A DNA stretch of 64,000 bases from an uncultured Muribaculaceae bacterium (GCA_910576935.1 CAJTKG010000010.1:1-64000); one strand, 5' to 3'; shown: positions 25,831 to 34,747, counted from the stretch's first letter. Notes: generated by a model from the sequence alone, not told the origin. Translations and numbers: made by a program.

Positions 25831-26907
25831 TCAGAAATGCCAGCCGAAGACGATGACGCATGTCATCAGGGCAAGATTGAAGAGACCGATCGGGAGAAGA
25901 TATTTCCACTCGAGTGAAAGCATCTGGTCGATACGGAGACGGGGAAATGTCCATTTGAACCAGATTATCACAAACGAGAGCAGGAAAGCCTTTCCAAGGA
26001 ACCATACGACAGAGGGAATATAGTCCATGACGTTGTTGAATGCTTCCCATCCGGGAATATGCAGAGGCATCCAGCCGCCAAGGAAGAGCAGCGAAGCCAC
26101 ACCCGAGACAATAAAGAGGTTAAGATACTCGGCAAGGTAGAAAAAGCCGAAATGGATACCCGAATACTCGGTGTGATAACCTGCGGTCAACTCGCTCTCG
26201 GCTTCGGGAAGGTCGAACGGGCCACGGTTACACTCGGCCGTGCCTGCTATCATATATATGACAAAGGCGATAATCGCGGGCACATGACCCTTGAAGATAA
26301 ACCAAAGGTCAGACTGTTCGTCTACAATACCGCCGACCGACATGGTGCCGGCGAGACACACCATAGTGATGACCGACAGGCCGACCGAAAGCTCGTAGCT
26401 GACCATCTGGGCTCCCGAACGGAGAGCGCCGATGAGCGTAAACTTGTTGTTACTTGACCAGCCGGCAAGCAGGATACCGAGCACGCCGATTGAAGACACT
26501 GCGATAAGGAAGAAAATACCAATATTGAAATCAATGATCTGAAGGCCATTACCCCACGGCAGCACGGCGAAAGCGAGCATCGAGGCTATAATGACCAGAT
26601 ATGGTGCCAACGCAAAGAGAAACTTATCGATATTGTTGAGCTGTATGAGCTCTTTGATAAGAATTTTGAACATATCGGCAAAGCTCTGGAGCAGGCCCCA
26701 CGGGCCGACACGGTTAGGGCCGAGGCGACACTGGAACGCGGCACAAACCTTGCGCTCGTAATAGATATAGAACAGTGCCAAAAGTGCATACACCAGCAAC
26801 AGACCGACGCCGATAAGCACACACTCGACAGTGACGGTCAACCAGCCGGGAAGATATGTCAGCAGGAAGCTGTGGATTGCGTCTGTTATGATTGAAAAAT
26901 CTTGCAT
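25831..26907 (-). CDS. nuoH: NADH-quinone oxidoreductase subunit H
   Basis: A 358-residue membrane subunit at the quinone entry site with eight or more helices. Conserved signatures: YERKVCAAFQCRLGPNRVGP with the following LLQSFADMFK, and GTAECNRGPFDLPEAESEL with the acidic residues of the E-channel. It lies 38 bases after nuoCD. It is the last nuo gene before the ATP synthase insertion. Full length. Confidence 0.96.
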   Translation of the reverse strand: MQDFSIITDAIHSFLLTYLPGWLTVTVECVLIGVGLLLVYALLALFYIYYERKVCAAFQCRLGPNRVGPWGLLQSFADMFKILIKELIQLNNIDKFLFALAPYLVIIASMLAFAVLPWGNGLQIIDFNIGIFFLIAVSSIGVLGILLAGWSSNNKFTLIGALRSGAQMVSYELSVGLSVITMVCLAGTMSVGGIVDEQSDLWFIFKGHVPAIIAFVIYMIAGTAECNRGPFDLPEAESELTAGYHTEYSGIHFGFFYLAEYLNLFIVSGVASLLFLGGWMPLHIPGWEAFNNVMDYIPSVVWFLGKAFLLSFVIIWFKWTFPRLRIDQMLSLEWKYLLPIGLFNLALMTCVIVFGWHF

Positions 26908-26945
26908 ATCTTAAAAATTACTATATTTACTATTCTGTCAGGTCT

Positions 26946-28574
26946 TTAACGGTCCATATCGGGGACAATGTAGTCGAGCGAGCCTCCGATTGTAATGAGG
27001 TCGGCAATCTTTGTGCCGCGTGTGATATGATCGACCACACCGGCAAGCGGCAGACACGGAGGTGCGATTTTGAGACGATAGGGCTTGGTTGAGCCATCAC
27101 TCTCGAGATAGATGCCGAAAGCACCGCGGCAGCCCTCTACGAGTTCAAACCAATGGCCTGCGGGCAGTTTGAGCATCTTCGGCACTTTGACGCAATATTC
27201 GCCGTCGGGTATATTGTCGACAAGCTGCGACAGTATCTTGGCCGACTCTTCCATCTCGCGGATGCGCACCTTGAAGCGGGCCATCGAGTCTCCTTCGGTA
27301 GCGGTTACTTCTTCAAAGTCAAGTTCGGGATAAATGCTGTAGGGCCGGAGTTTTCGTATGTCACATGCCCAGTCGGAAGCACGTCCCGACGGACCGGTGA
27401 CAGCATAGCTGATAGCGTCTTCACGGCTAAGTACGCCGACGCCCTCCATGCGGTTTTTAGCGATGACGTTGCCGGTGAATATCTTGTTGTATTCCTTGAT
27501 GTTTGCGGGAAGGACGGCGAGAAGCGCTTTAACGTCGTCGGCGAAATCGGGAGCGAGATCCTGCATTACACCGCCGATACAGTCATAGTTGAATGTCATT
27601 CGCGCGCCACATGTTTTCTCCATGATGTCGAGTATCTGCTCTCGGACACGCAGCGTGTAGAACAGCATCGTCGTTGCGCCGAGGTCCATGCAATATGTGC
27701 CGATAAAGAGACAGTGTGAGGCGATACGCGAAAGCTCGTCCATCATGACTCTTATGACCTGGGCCCGGCGCGAGATTTCGATGCCGGCGGCCTTCTCGAT
27801 GACCATGCAGAGACCGTGGTGATAGTTGTGGGCCGAGAAATAGTCGAGACGGTCCATATAATGGAGAGTCTGGGGATATGTCAGCGATTCGCACAGTTTT
27901 TCGACGCCTCGGTGTATATAGCCCATATAGACATCGATTTTCTTTATCGTCTCGCCGTCGACAGCCGTGCGGAAACGTAGCACACCGTGAGTGGCGGGAT
28001 GCTGCGGGCCGATGTTTACGACAAAATCACCGGGATGGAAGACTTCGACCTCTTTTTTCTCGACTGTGCCATCGGGAAGCTCGATATATGTGTCGGTAAA
28101 GTCACTTTGACGTTCGTTTTCGGTAGAGACGGGATTAAGTGCCGGATCAGCGTCATAATCTTTGCGCAGCGGAAACCCTTTCCAGTCAATGTTCAGGAAA
28201 AGACGGCGCATGTCGGGATTGCCGATGAATATAATGCCGAAAAAGTCATAGACTTCGCGCTCATAAAGACAAGCGACACCCCACAGGTCGGCGACCGAGT
28301 GAAGCATCGGTTTCTCGCGGTCAGATGTCTTCACCGTCACGGCTACTATCTGATTATATTTAGACGACATCAGGTAATAGATGCATCCAAGAGCGTCGGT
28401 CCAGTCCATGCCGACAATTGTGACGAGATAGTCCATAAGGATATCCTCGTCATCGCGGAGAGTCTTGGCGGCCTGATGCCACTGAGCGTCGGCGATTTCG
28501 ATTTCAATGATGCCGTTTGAGGCTTCAGTCGCCTGAGGGAACAGCTTGGCAATCTTGTCGTTTAACTTTGACAT
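26946..28574 (-). CDS. nuoCD: NADH-quinone oxidoreductase subunits C and D, fused
   Basis: A 542-residue fusion. NuoC (about 1-150) contains the hallmark LYEREVYDFFGIIFIGNPDMRRLF (read in parts) and the Asp-rich WKGFPLRKDYD motif. NuoD (about 175-542) begins with VNIGPQHPATHGVLRFRTAVDGE (read in parts), has MGYIHRGVEKLCES and the quinone-pocket region, and ends DYIVPDMDR. Fusion of C and D is normal in several phyla including Bacteroidetes. It lies 56 bases after nuoB and 38 before nuoH. Confidence 0.96.
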   Translation of the reverse strand: MSKLNDKIAKLFPQATEASNGIIEIEIADAQWHQAAKTLRDDEDILMDYLVTIVGMDWTDALGCIYYLMSSKYNQIVAVTVKTSDREKPMLHSVADLWGVACLYEREVYDFFGIIFIGNPDMRRLFLNIDWKGFPLRKDYDADPALNPVSTENERQSDFTDTYIELPDGTVEKKEVEVFHPGDFVVNIGPQHPATHGVLRFRTAVDGETIKKIDVYMGYIHRGVEKLCESLTYPQTLHYMDRLDYFSAHNYHHGLCMVIEKAAGIEISRRAQVIRVMMDELSRIASHCLFIGTYCMDLGATTMLFYTLRVREQILDIMEKTCGARMTFNYDCIGGVMQDLAPDFADDVKALLAVLPANIKEYNKIFTGNVIAKNRMEGVGVLSREDAISYAVTGPSGRASDWACDIRKLRPYSIYPELDFEEVTATEGDSMARFKVRIREMEESAKILSQLVDNIPDGEYCVKVPKMLKLPAGHWFELVEGCRGAFGIYLESDGSTKPYRLKIAPPCLPLAGVVDHITRGTKIADLITIGGSLDYIVPDMDR

Positions 28575-28630
28575 ATTTATGATTGGTCTTTCGGTTTTAC
28601 TTATTGATTTAAGAATATATCGGCTGAATG

Positions 28631-29239
28631 TCAGTCGGCTACACCCTCGACGGGATGCTCTGCCAAAAACTGTTTCTGTTTTTCCTGACGGTTTACTCCG
28701 CCAAAGAATTTCTCAACCTTGATCTTTCTTGAAAGCTGCATAATGCCATATATCATGGCTTCGGGACGGGGAGGACAGCCGGGAACAAAGACGTCGACCG
28801 GAACGATGTCCTCTATACCTTTGGCCACATGATAGCTGCGACGGAACGGACCGCCTGAAATAGCACAGCTGCCACAGGCTATGACATACTTTGGTTCGGC
28901 CAACTGGTCATACAGACGACGGAATACAGGTACCATGCGGTTGACAATAGTACCGGCAACCATCATGAAGTCGGCCTGACGGGGCGAAGCTCGCGCTACT
29001 TCCCAGCCAAAGCGCGCCATGTCGAAACGGGCAGCGCCAAGCGACACGAATTCGATGCCGCAGCAACTGGTGGCGAAAGTGAGTGGCCAGAGTGAGTTAG
29101 ACCGCCCCCAGTTGATAAGTTTGTCGAGCGAGCCGACGATAATATTCGTACCGCTGGCTTTCAGCTCATCTACGAGTTTTTCTATATACTCGTTATCTTT
29201 GAATGCCTCATAGGGCATGCTTTTAGTTGTTACTTCCAT
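28631..29239 (-). CDS. nuoB: NADH-quinone oxidoreductase subunit B (cluster N2)
   Basis: A 202-residue subunit. The N2 cluster ligands are in place: the adjacent pair Cys59-Cys60, Cys125 and Cys155 (motifs ATSCCGIEF, CGSCAISGGPF, VPGCPPRPEA). Its ATG lies 10 bases inside the nuoA gene, showing translational coupling; an alternative ATG seven codons later is possible. The C-terminus has a short Lys/Gln-rich extension after residue 175. Confidence 0.96.
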   Translation of the reverse strand: MEVTTKSMPYEAFKDNEYIEKLVDELKASGTNIIVGSLDKLINWGRSNSLWPLTFATSCCGIEFVSLGAARFDMARFGWEVARASPRQADFMMVAGTIVNRMVPVFRRLYDQLAEPKYVIACGSCAISGGPFRRSYHVAKGIEDIVPVDVFVPGCPPRPEAMIYGIMQLSRKIKVEKFFGGVNRQEKQKQFLAEHPVEGVAD

Positions 29240-29610
29240 TCAAGAGCTCCTTTCCGCCAGGCATAGATAAGTCCCAGCACCAAAACACCGAAAAATACAG
29301 CGATACTTATAAGCCCCTGCACGCCGAGCTCGCGCATTCTGACAGCCCAAGGGAAAAGGAACACTGTTTCGACGTCGAACATAAGAAAAAGAATAGCAAA
29401 CAGATAGTAGCCTACCTTAAATTGCGACATACTTTCGCCGCGAGTCGGGATACCGCACTCATAAGCCTCACCCTTCTGTGGGTTGAACGACCTCGGTGAA
29501 ATCAGGCCGGCGATCCACATGGCGAGCGCCACGAGAGCGAAACCGGTCAGCAAGGCTGTCACGGCAAGCAGCCCGTTGTTTGTGATTCCGAAAATGTCTA
29601 ATGTTATCAT
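29230..29610 (-). CDS. nuoA: NADH-quinone oxidoreductase subunit A
   Basis: A 126-residue, three-helix subunit and the first gene of the operon. Family motifs: YECGIPTRGES after helix 1 and LFLMFDVETVFLFPWAV in helix 2. It overlaps nuoB by 10 bases. The leader from the predicted start of transcription is about 85 bases. Confidence 0.95.
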   Translation of the reverse strand: MITLDIFGITNNGLLAVTALLTGFALVALAMWIAGLISPRSFNPQKGEAYECGIPTRGESMSQFKVGYYLFAILFLMFDVETVFLFPWAVRMRELGVQGLISIAVFFGVLVLGLIYAWRKGALEWK

Positions 29611-29699
29611 ATTGCTTTACAGTAGTTTTTTACAGCATAACACATTGAAAGCCACCGCAGCGAGCGTTTCGACACAAGCCGGGTTGCCTTAACTAAGCG

Positions 29700-29732
29700 C
29701 AAAGATAGTTATTTTTTCGCAAAAAGCACCAA
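29700..29732 (-). promoter_or_regulatory. promoter of the nuo-atp operon
   Basis: On the minus strand, TTG (29730-29732), 22 bases, then TATCTTTG (29700-29707): a full Bacteroidetes promoter about 90 bases upstream of nuoA. It is the only full promoter I found for the 18 genes. Confidence 0.75.
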
Positions 29733-29854
29733 TGGCATTTAACTTTTTGTGACATATTTTCTCCAAATAAGACAATAAACAAGACCGACCGTCAAAAGAA
29801 AACGCCGATATATCCATATCGACGTTTCTTTCGTATTTTATCGTGACTGTGGAA

Positions 29855-30697
29855 TCAACCTCGGTCTGTGTCGGCAACAACCTTATAAGGCTCTCCGTTG
29901 TAACCGCATGTAAATTCGAGATCAAACCCCGTGGCGAAATCAAGTGTGGCCTTGAGACCGGTGATAGGGAAGCGGGGGAAAGGAGTGCCGCCGAACGAAG
30001 GAGTCAGACTTGCGGCAGTAAGGATGTATTTATCTCCGTCTTTGGTATATGGCACGGCGTCAAACGCAAGATTCAGCTTGGGCATGCCCTCGATAAAGCT
30101 TGCGCCGAAGATCTCGACCGTTGCTGTCGAGGATGAGCTGTTGAGTGTGACTACATATTTTGTATCCTCATTGGTAAATGTTGCGCCACCGGGAGCGGTA
30201 GTAATAGTAGTGCCTTTATAAACAGGCCCATATACACGAGACTGACCATTGACAACAAAGTCATAGAAAAAGCCGGGAGTATATGCGCCCTGGTTCGAAT
30301 ACTGATCTTTAATAGCAATATTGAATGTCTCGAACATCGGAACATTGCCGAATCCGTCGACGGTAGGCATCACATTAACAGCATCGGTCACCTTCCAGTA
30401 ATCTTTGATAGACCAGGCGAGTTTGTCGAATTTCATGAGAGGCAACTGGCTGCCGTCGGCCAGCTTCATGCCCAATATCTGAACATCCGACGTATTGCCT
30501 TTGTAATCATATACCAGCGAAAACGACAGGTCGCAGAATGAAACCGAGCCCGGATTGTCGAGTGACTCGACCACCGATGTCATTTTGGTAATAGTCTGAC
30601 CGGTGAGCATTTCATTGTTATCGTCACTGTTGCATGACGAAAGAGCCACGGCCGCAGTCAAAGCCGCGGCAAGGCTAAGGAATGTTAGTTTTTTCAT
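29855..30697 (-). CDS. lipoprotein of unknown function
   Basis: A 280-residue protein with a lipoprotein signal peptide: MKKLTFLSLAAALTAAVAL followed by the lipobox LSSC and an acidic SDDNNE tail (in Bacteroidetes, acidic residues after the Cys favour surface export). The mature part is beta-rich with no cysteines of note. It is read as a tandem of two similar strand-rich halves, the first with VSFCDLSFSLVYDYKGN and the second with PKLNLAFDAVPYTKDGDKY. I do not recognise the family. It is monocistronic: the nuo-atp promoter lies downstream and the TonB receptor upstream, all on the minus strand. A -7 box (TATTTTTG, 30729-30736) precedes it. Confidence 0.7.
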   Translation of the reverse strand: MKKLTFLSLAAALTAAVALSSCNSDDNNEMLTGQTITKMTSVVESLDNPGSVSFCDLSFSLVYDYKGNTSDVQILGMKLADGSQLPLMKFDKLAWSIKDYWKVTDAVNVMPTVDGFGNVPMFETFNIAIKDQYSNQGAYTPGFFYDFVVNGQSRVYGPVYKGTTITTAPGGATFTNEDTKYVVTLNSSSSTATVEIFGASFIEGMPKLNLAFDAVPYTKDGDKYILTAASLTPSFGGTPFPRFPITGLKATLDFATGFDLEFTCGYNGEPYKVVADTDRG

Positions 30698-30807
30698 CTT
30701 ACTTCTATATAATCTTATTTTTCCGATACAAAAATAGACATTAGAGTCTGATCGTCATACACCGCTATCGATAATTTATAATAATTTAATGTCAATTACC
30801 CTAATAT

Positions 30808-33036
30808 TTATAAATTATATCGCAGCGTGACGCTGAACCGGCGAGGGTGGCCCTGCTGATAGAATGTGTTGCCGATCGAAACAAACCGGAAAGTCGAATA
30901 ACGCGTCGATGTCAGATTGGCACCGGCGACCCTGACACTCCAATCCTTGTGTTCAAGAGCCAGCGAAGCCCCGAGAAGCGCGTAGAATTTCTGGTAAGAC
31001 GAATTGCTCTCGTCCCAATATATATTGCCGGCGCCGCGACAATCGACACTTAGCGAGGGTGTGGCACCGACGAGAGTCACGGGAAAACGATAAGTGGCGC
31101 CGGCAAAAAGAGTGTTTGCCGGCGCGTAGGGAAGTCTGCGCCCGGCATAATCGCCACGGCTGTCTGAAAATCTCGTGAATGTAGCTTTGGTATATCCGTA
31201 GCTCAGACGCAGACTCAGACGGTCGTCGGGAAGATAAACTACCGACAACTCGGCGCCCCGCGAAATCGTGCGGCCCGCATTAGTCATGATACGCCCCGTT
31301 ACCGTTCCCGGCGGGAACATCGTAAGCTGCTGATTGCGGCAAAGGATATAGAAACCGACGACATCGACGCCGAGACGACCGTCAAGCCACTCTGTCTTGA
31401 CGCCTCCTTCAAAGTTCCAACTCTTTTCGGGCTTATAGCTGACAATATCCTCGAGCGAGTAATTCATCGACAGCCCCATAAATTGCATGACTCTCTGCTG
31501 GAGGACATCGCTGAACATCTGGGTGTTGAAACCTCCCGATTTGTATGCCTTGGCCGCCGACACATACGCGCGCCAACCGTCGGCGTTATAAGCTACACTG
31601 ACTTCCGGCAAAAGTTCGATATAGGTCTTGCTGAGACTGCCGCGGTCATCTATGTTGACCCGCCGGTGACTGTATAGCTCGCGACTGCCGTCAGACAGAA
31701 TGTGATAGGTGCTGAAGCCGGTGTCACAGAAACTATGATGGTCAAGCGTATGCTTCTCGAGGTCAAACCTCAGGCCACCTTGAAATTCCCATGGCCCGAG
31801 ATTGTATGTACTCTGATGATACAGGGCAAAAGCGCCTGTCACCATATCGAAGTCACTATCAAGCACAAAATTACGGCTGTCCCATTCGATCGGATAATCG
31901 GGATTGACACTGTTGCGGCGCTCCTCGATCAGACGGCCGATGCCTTCATCCTTAAACGTCACCGGCGCCTGCATCGATGATCGGCGCCAAAGGCCGAAGA
32001 CTCCGCCAAGCCAGCTATATGCCCTGCGCGTACCTTTTGTAAACAGATCTTGAGTGACGGCCCATTCGCGACGTTTCTGTGTCAACGTGAAATAATCGAG
32101 CGGCGTAAAGTCTTGATCGAGCGTCATATTGTCGTCAAGATACTGCAGTGACGTGATAGATGTCACTACCACGCGTTTGCCGGCCCATGCCACCGTCAGA
32201 CCGTCGGAAAAGGTCGTGCGCCGGTAGAAGCATGTATCGTTGTAGGCTATTTGTCCCGTTTCAGCCGACGCGTATGGATATCCGTTCTGCCGGGCAATAG
32301 AGAGAGAGGCCACATTGGTGAGCGAAAGCCATTTGTGAGGTCGCCGGGAGAGTTTCCACCGTACTGCTCCGCCATGGTCGCCACCGATGCGCGAATTGTT
32401 ATATCTGTTTCTGAAAAAACCGTCAGAGCGATAATATCGTGCAGTCAGAGCAGACGCCCATGAAGGCGAAAAACGGTGATACCAGCCGGCTCCGGCCTTG
32501 AATGAATTGGCGCTGCCATATTCAGCCTCGAGCCTCACGCCCTGCGTCGTCCACGGCGAGCGCGTATAAACGTTGATCTGACCGCCCATGGTGTTGCGGC
32601 CGTTCAACAGCGACTGTGCTCCGCGAAGCACCTCGATGCGCTCTATGTCAAAGACATCGAAGTCATATGCGTCTTTATTGAGCACCGGCACATTGTCTAT
32701 ATTAAGCCCCACGACAGGCTGATCCATGCGCGCACCGAGGCCTCGGACATATACAGACGATGTCATACGCGAACCATAGTCTGGCATATAGAAGTTAGGC
32801 GCCATCTCACTTATATCCTTGACCGCCGATATTCCATAGCGGCTTATCATCGCCGGCGTTATCGATGTAGTCGCCGTGATCTCGGCCGAAGGCAGCTGTT
32901 TGACACCGACAACCTCAAAGCCTGCAAGCGTGCGATGCCGGGACGATGTCGTGTCAGATGACTCCGACGCTCCGGCAGCGAAAGCCGTCAGGACGACAGC
33001 CGCCAACAGGCACATATAATAATTAGTATAGCTCAT
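30808..33036 (-). CDS. TonB-dependent outer-membrane receptor
   Basis: A 742-residue receptor from the chosen ATG at 33036, which starts the signal peptide (MCLLAAVVLTAFAAG core); the frame is open 13 codons further but crosses a -7 box at 33045-33052. The plug domain (about 30-160) has the usual TSSVYVRGLGARMDQP, VPVLNKDAYDFDVFD, RIEVLRGAQSLLNGRNTMGG elements. A 22-strand barrel follows and ends RFSVTLRYNL. There is no SusD partner and no carboxypeptidase-like N-terminus, so it resembles the siderophore/FyuA-type receptors more than SusC (inference). It diverges from an ECF sigma operon 144 bases away. Confidence 0.88.
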   Translation of the reverse strand: MSYTNYYMCLLAAVVLTAFAAGASESSDTTSSRHRTLAGFEVVGVKQLPSAEITATTSITPAMISRYGISAVKDISEMAPNFYMPDYGSRMTSSVYVRGLGARMDQPVVGLNIDNVPVLNKDAYDFDVFDIERIEVLRGAQSLLNGRNTMGGQINVYTRSPWTTQGVRLEAEYGSANSFKAGAGWYHRFSPSWASALTARYYRSDGFFRNRYNNSRIGGDHGGAVRWKLSRRPHKWLSLTNVASLSIARQNGYPYASAETGQIAYNDTCFYRRTTFSDGLTVAWAGKRVVVTSITSLQYLDDNMTLDQDFTPLDYFTLTQKRREWAVTQDLFTKGTRRAYSWLGGVFGLWRRSSMQAPVTFKDEGIGRLIEERRNSVNPDYPIEWDSRNFVLDSDFDMVTGAFALYHQSTYNLGPWEFQGGLRFDLEKHTLDHHSFCDTGFSTYHILSDGSRELYSHRRVNIDDRGSLSKTYIELLPEVSVAYNADGWRAYVSAAKAYKSGGFNTQMFSDVLQQRVMQFMGLSMNYSLEDIVSYKPEKSWNFEGGVKTEWLDGRLGVDVVGFYILCRNQQLTMFPPGTVTGRIMTNAGRTISRGAELSVVYLPDDRLSLRLSYGYTKATFTRFSDSRGDYAGRRLPYAPANTLFAGATYRFPVTLVGATPSLSVDCRGAGNIYWDESNSSYQKFYALLGASLALEHKDWSVRVAGANLTSTRYSTFRFVSIGNTFYQQGHPRRFSVTLRYNL

Positions 33037-33044
33037 TTCTGATA

Positions 33045-33052
33045 CAAAGATA
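33045..33052 (-). promoter_or_regulatory. -7 box (TATCTTTG) for the TonB receptor
   Basis: Perfect minus-strand TAnnTTTG eight bases before the chosen ATG, so the mRNA leader would be only a few bases long. No matching -33 TTG was found. Confidence 0.5.
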
Positions 33053-33132
33053 AGGTAAATCCATATCATAACCATCTACTGTGTTTAAATATTTTTTACT
33101 ATGCCTGTGCCGCGTCTATAAAAAAATATCAT

Positions 33133-33140
33133 TAACTTTG
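33133..33140 (+). promoter_or_regulatory. -7 box (TAACTTTG) for the ECF sigma operon
   Basis: Perfect TAnnTTTG 40 bases before the sigma factor start. No good -33 TTG is seen, so an alternative factor (possibly the sigma itself) could take part. Confidence 0.5.
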
Positions 33141-33180
33141 AAACTCAAAATCATAATCACATCTTTTATCACTCCAACAA

Positions 33181-33738
33181 ATGGCTTCACTTCCCAAAGA
33201 AAACGACGATCTAGTCAAGCGGCTCCGCGAGCCGTCGACCTGTCGATCGGCATTCAACGAAGTGATAAAGATATACTCGGAGCCTCTATACTGGCAGATA
33301 CGTCGTCTTGTCGGGTCCCACGAAGATTCCAATGATCTGCTACAGAACACATTCATGAAGGCATGGTCATCCATTGAAAACTTTCGTGGCGACGCCAAGC
33401 TCTCAACCTGGCTCTATAAAATCGCTATCAACGAAAGCATAACATTCCTTGAGCGCGAGCGCAAACGCCTCAACATATCACTCGACGATCAGGAAGCGTC
33501 GCTGGCAAACACCATAGAAGCCGACACACATATCGACGGCGACGAACTCGCACTGAAACTGCGCAAAGCTATCGCCGGACTTCCCGAAAAGCAGCGTATT
33601 GTATTCAATATGAAGTATTTCGACGACATGAAATACGAAGACATCTCAAATATACTCGGCACAAGCGTAGGCGCCCTGAAAGCCTCATATCATCTCGCAG
33701 TCAAAAAAATCGAAAACTTTTTTTCAGAAAACGATTAA
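33181..33738 (+). CDS. ECF-family RNA polymerase sigma factor
   Basis: A 185-residue group IV sigma factor. Region 2 (about 20-90) has LYWQIRRLVGSHEDSNDLLQNTFMKAW (read in parts) and STWLYKIAINESI. Region 4 (about 125-180) has LPEKQRIVFNMKYFDDMKYEDISNILG, also read in parts, with the helix-turn-helix SVGALKASYHLAVKKI. It has no region 1 or 3. It heads a three-gene operon with a single-span membrane protein (43-base gap) and a Spy/CpxP-like protein, a layout that suggests an envelope-stress response. Confidence 0.93.
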   Translation: MASLPKENDDLVKRLREPSTCRSAFNEVIKIYSEPLYWQIRRLVGSHEDSNDLLQNTFMKAWSSIENFRGDAKLSTWLYKIAINESITFLERERKRLNISLDDQEASLANTIEADTHIDGDELALKLRKAIAGLPEKQRIVFNMKYFDDMKYEDISNILGTSVGALKASYHLAVKKIENFFSEND

Positions 33739-33781
33739 ACCCTTTAGCCCGACATATGTCAAATTTACAGAAGCACTAAAA

Positions 33782-34225
33782 ATGAAACAGACCTCTGACA
33801 TATTGACCAAGCTCGACCACCGTGACGGTATGACCGTTCCCGACGGTTATTTTGAAGACTTCGCCAAGCGTATGTCGGCTATGCTGCCTGAACGCCCCGA
33901 GGCCGAGTCGGCAGTCAGGATTCTCGAGCGTCCGACCCTTTGGACACGTATACGACCTTATGTCTATATGGCCGCCATGTTCGCCGGCGTATGGTGTATG
34001 CTCAAGATGTTCACACTGATGAGCGGCGCCGACGGCCGCAATACTATCGACAGCAACCCTATACTCGCCGAAGCCGTATCTGACGAAAGCTTTATAAACG
34101 AATATGTCATCGATGACATCAATCAATGGGATCTCCTCGACGAGATGCAGCTCGACGGCTTCGACGCCGCCACACTCGACTCACTCGACGCCCTGTTTGC
34201 TTCAGACCAATACAATAATTTCTGA
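33782..34225 (+). CDS. single-span membrane protein, probable anti-sigma-like partner
   Basis: A 147-residue protein. The N-terminal cytoplasmic part (1-55) contains TVPDGYFEDFAKRMSAMLPE, a motif shared by small proteins encoded after ECF sigma genes in Bacteroidales. One transmembrane helix lies at about 58-78 (YVYMAAMFAGVWCMLKMFTLM). The periplasmic part is strongly acidic (DDINQWDLLDEMQLDGFDAA). It has no ASD/zinc-finger anti-sigma motif. Position and topology fit a regulator of the upstream sigma factor; that role is inference. The next gene begins one base after its stop. Confidence 0.65.
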   Translation: MKQTSDILTKLDHRDGMTVPDGYFEDFAKRMSAMLPERPEAESAVRILERPTLWTRIRPYVYMAAMFAGVWCMLKMFTLMSGADGRNTIDSNPILAEAVSDESFINEYVIDDINQWDLLDEMQLDGFDAATLDSLDALFASDQYNNF

Positions 34226-34226
34226 C

Positions 34227-34685
34227 ATGAACAGAATTTATATAATAATAGCCTTTCTTGTGACCGTTGTCACACAGGCAACAGCCCAACCTCGCCAGAT
34301 TCCGGAAAACCGCGAGCGCTGGAAAAGCGAGTTGCGTAGCTACAAACATGATTTCATGTCCCGCGAACTTGATCTGTCGCGTGAACAGCAATCAAAATTC
34401 TTCCCTCTCTATGACCAGATGGAAGACTCGATCGAGCAAATAAATGCCGACACACGCGAACTCGAGAAACGCATAGGCGACAATGCCACCGACATCGAGA
34501 CCGAAGCCGCCGCCCGTGCCCTCTTCGAACAAAAAAGCCGCGAAGGGCAACTCGAACTCGAATACTTCGACTCATTCAAAACCATCTTGACCCCACGACA
34601 ATTGTTGAAGATCAAAAACGCCGAACGCCAGTTCATGCGCCGGCTAATGCATCACAACCGACGGATGCAGAATTCACGCCAATAA
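34227..34685 (+). CDS. periplasmic Spy/CpxP-like protein
   Basis: A 152-residue exported helical protein. The ATG at 34227, one base after the previous stop, begins a signal peptide (MNRIYIIIAFLVTVVTQATA). The mature protein is a charged helical hairpin with two LTxxQ-like motifs, LDLSREQQSKFFPLYDQM and ILTPRQLLKIKNAERQF, as in the Spy/CpxP chaperone-sensor family. In other bacteria these bind misfolded envelope proteins and tune stress signalling. As the third gene of the ECF operon it may be an effector or feedback component (inference). A terminator follows at 34715-34747. Confidence 0.75.
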   Translation: MNRIYIIIAFLVTVVTQATAQPRQIPENRERWKSELRSYKHDFMSRELDLSREQQSKFFPLYDQMEDSIEQINADTRELEKRIGDNATDIETEAAARALFEQKSREGQLELEYFDSFKTILTPRQLLKIKNAERQFMRRLMHHNRRMQNSRQ

Positions 34686-34714
34686 AATGCAAAATATAAT
34701 ACAAACCCACAACT

Positions 34715-34747
34715 CAGCGGATCTGAAATCAGAGCCGCTGATGTTTT
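34715..34747 (+). terminator. terminator after the ECF operon
   Basis: Stem CAGCGG/CCGCTG (34715-34720 with 34735-34740), extended inward by TCTGA/TCAGA past one mismatch, then ATGTTTTTATT. Confidence 0.75.

Larger units (their letters stand above)
12407..29610 (-). other. nuo-atp composite operon (18 genes)
   Basis: Transcribed right to left in the order nuoA, B, CD, H, then atpD, C, B, E, F, H, A, G, then nuoI, J, K, L, M, N. All genes are on one strand. The largest internal gap is 79 bases (nuoH-atpD) and several genes overlap. I find no TAnnTTTG box between nuoH and atpD or between atpG and nuoI (48 bases), so the ATP synthase block seems to be read from the nuoA promoter (29700-29732). 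A terminator follows nuoN. Both gene sets are collinear with their usual Bacteroidetes orders; the atp set simply interrupts nuo between H and I. Confidence 0.9.

Noticed and set aside
24249..29610. Na+-coupled energy metabolism
   Set aside because: The c subunit lacks the Gln and Glu-Ser-Thr signature of Na+ rings, and no NQR or RNF genes are in the window.
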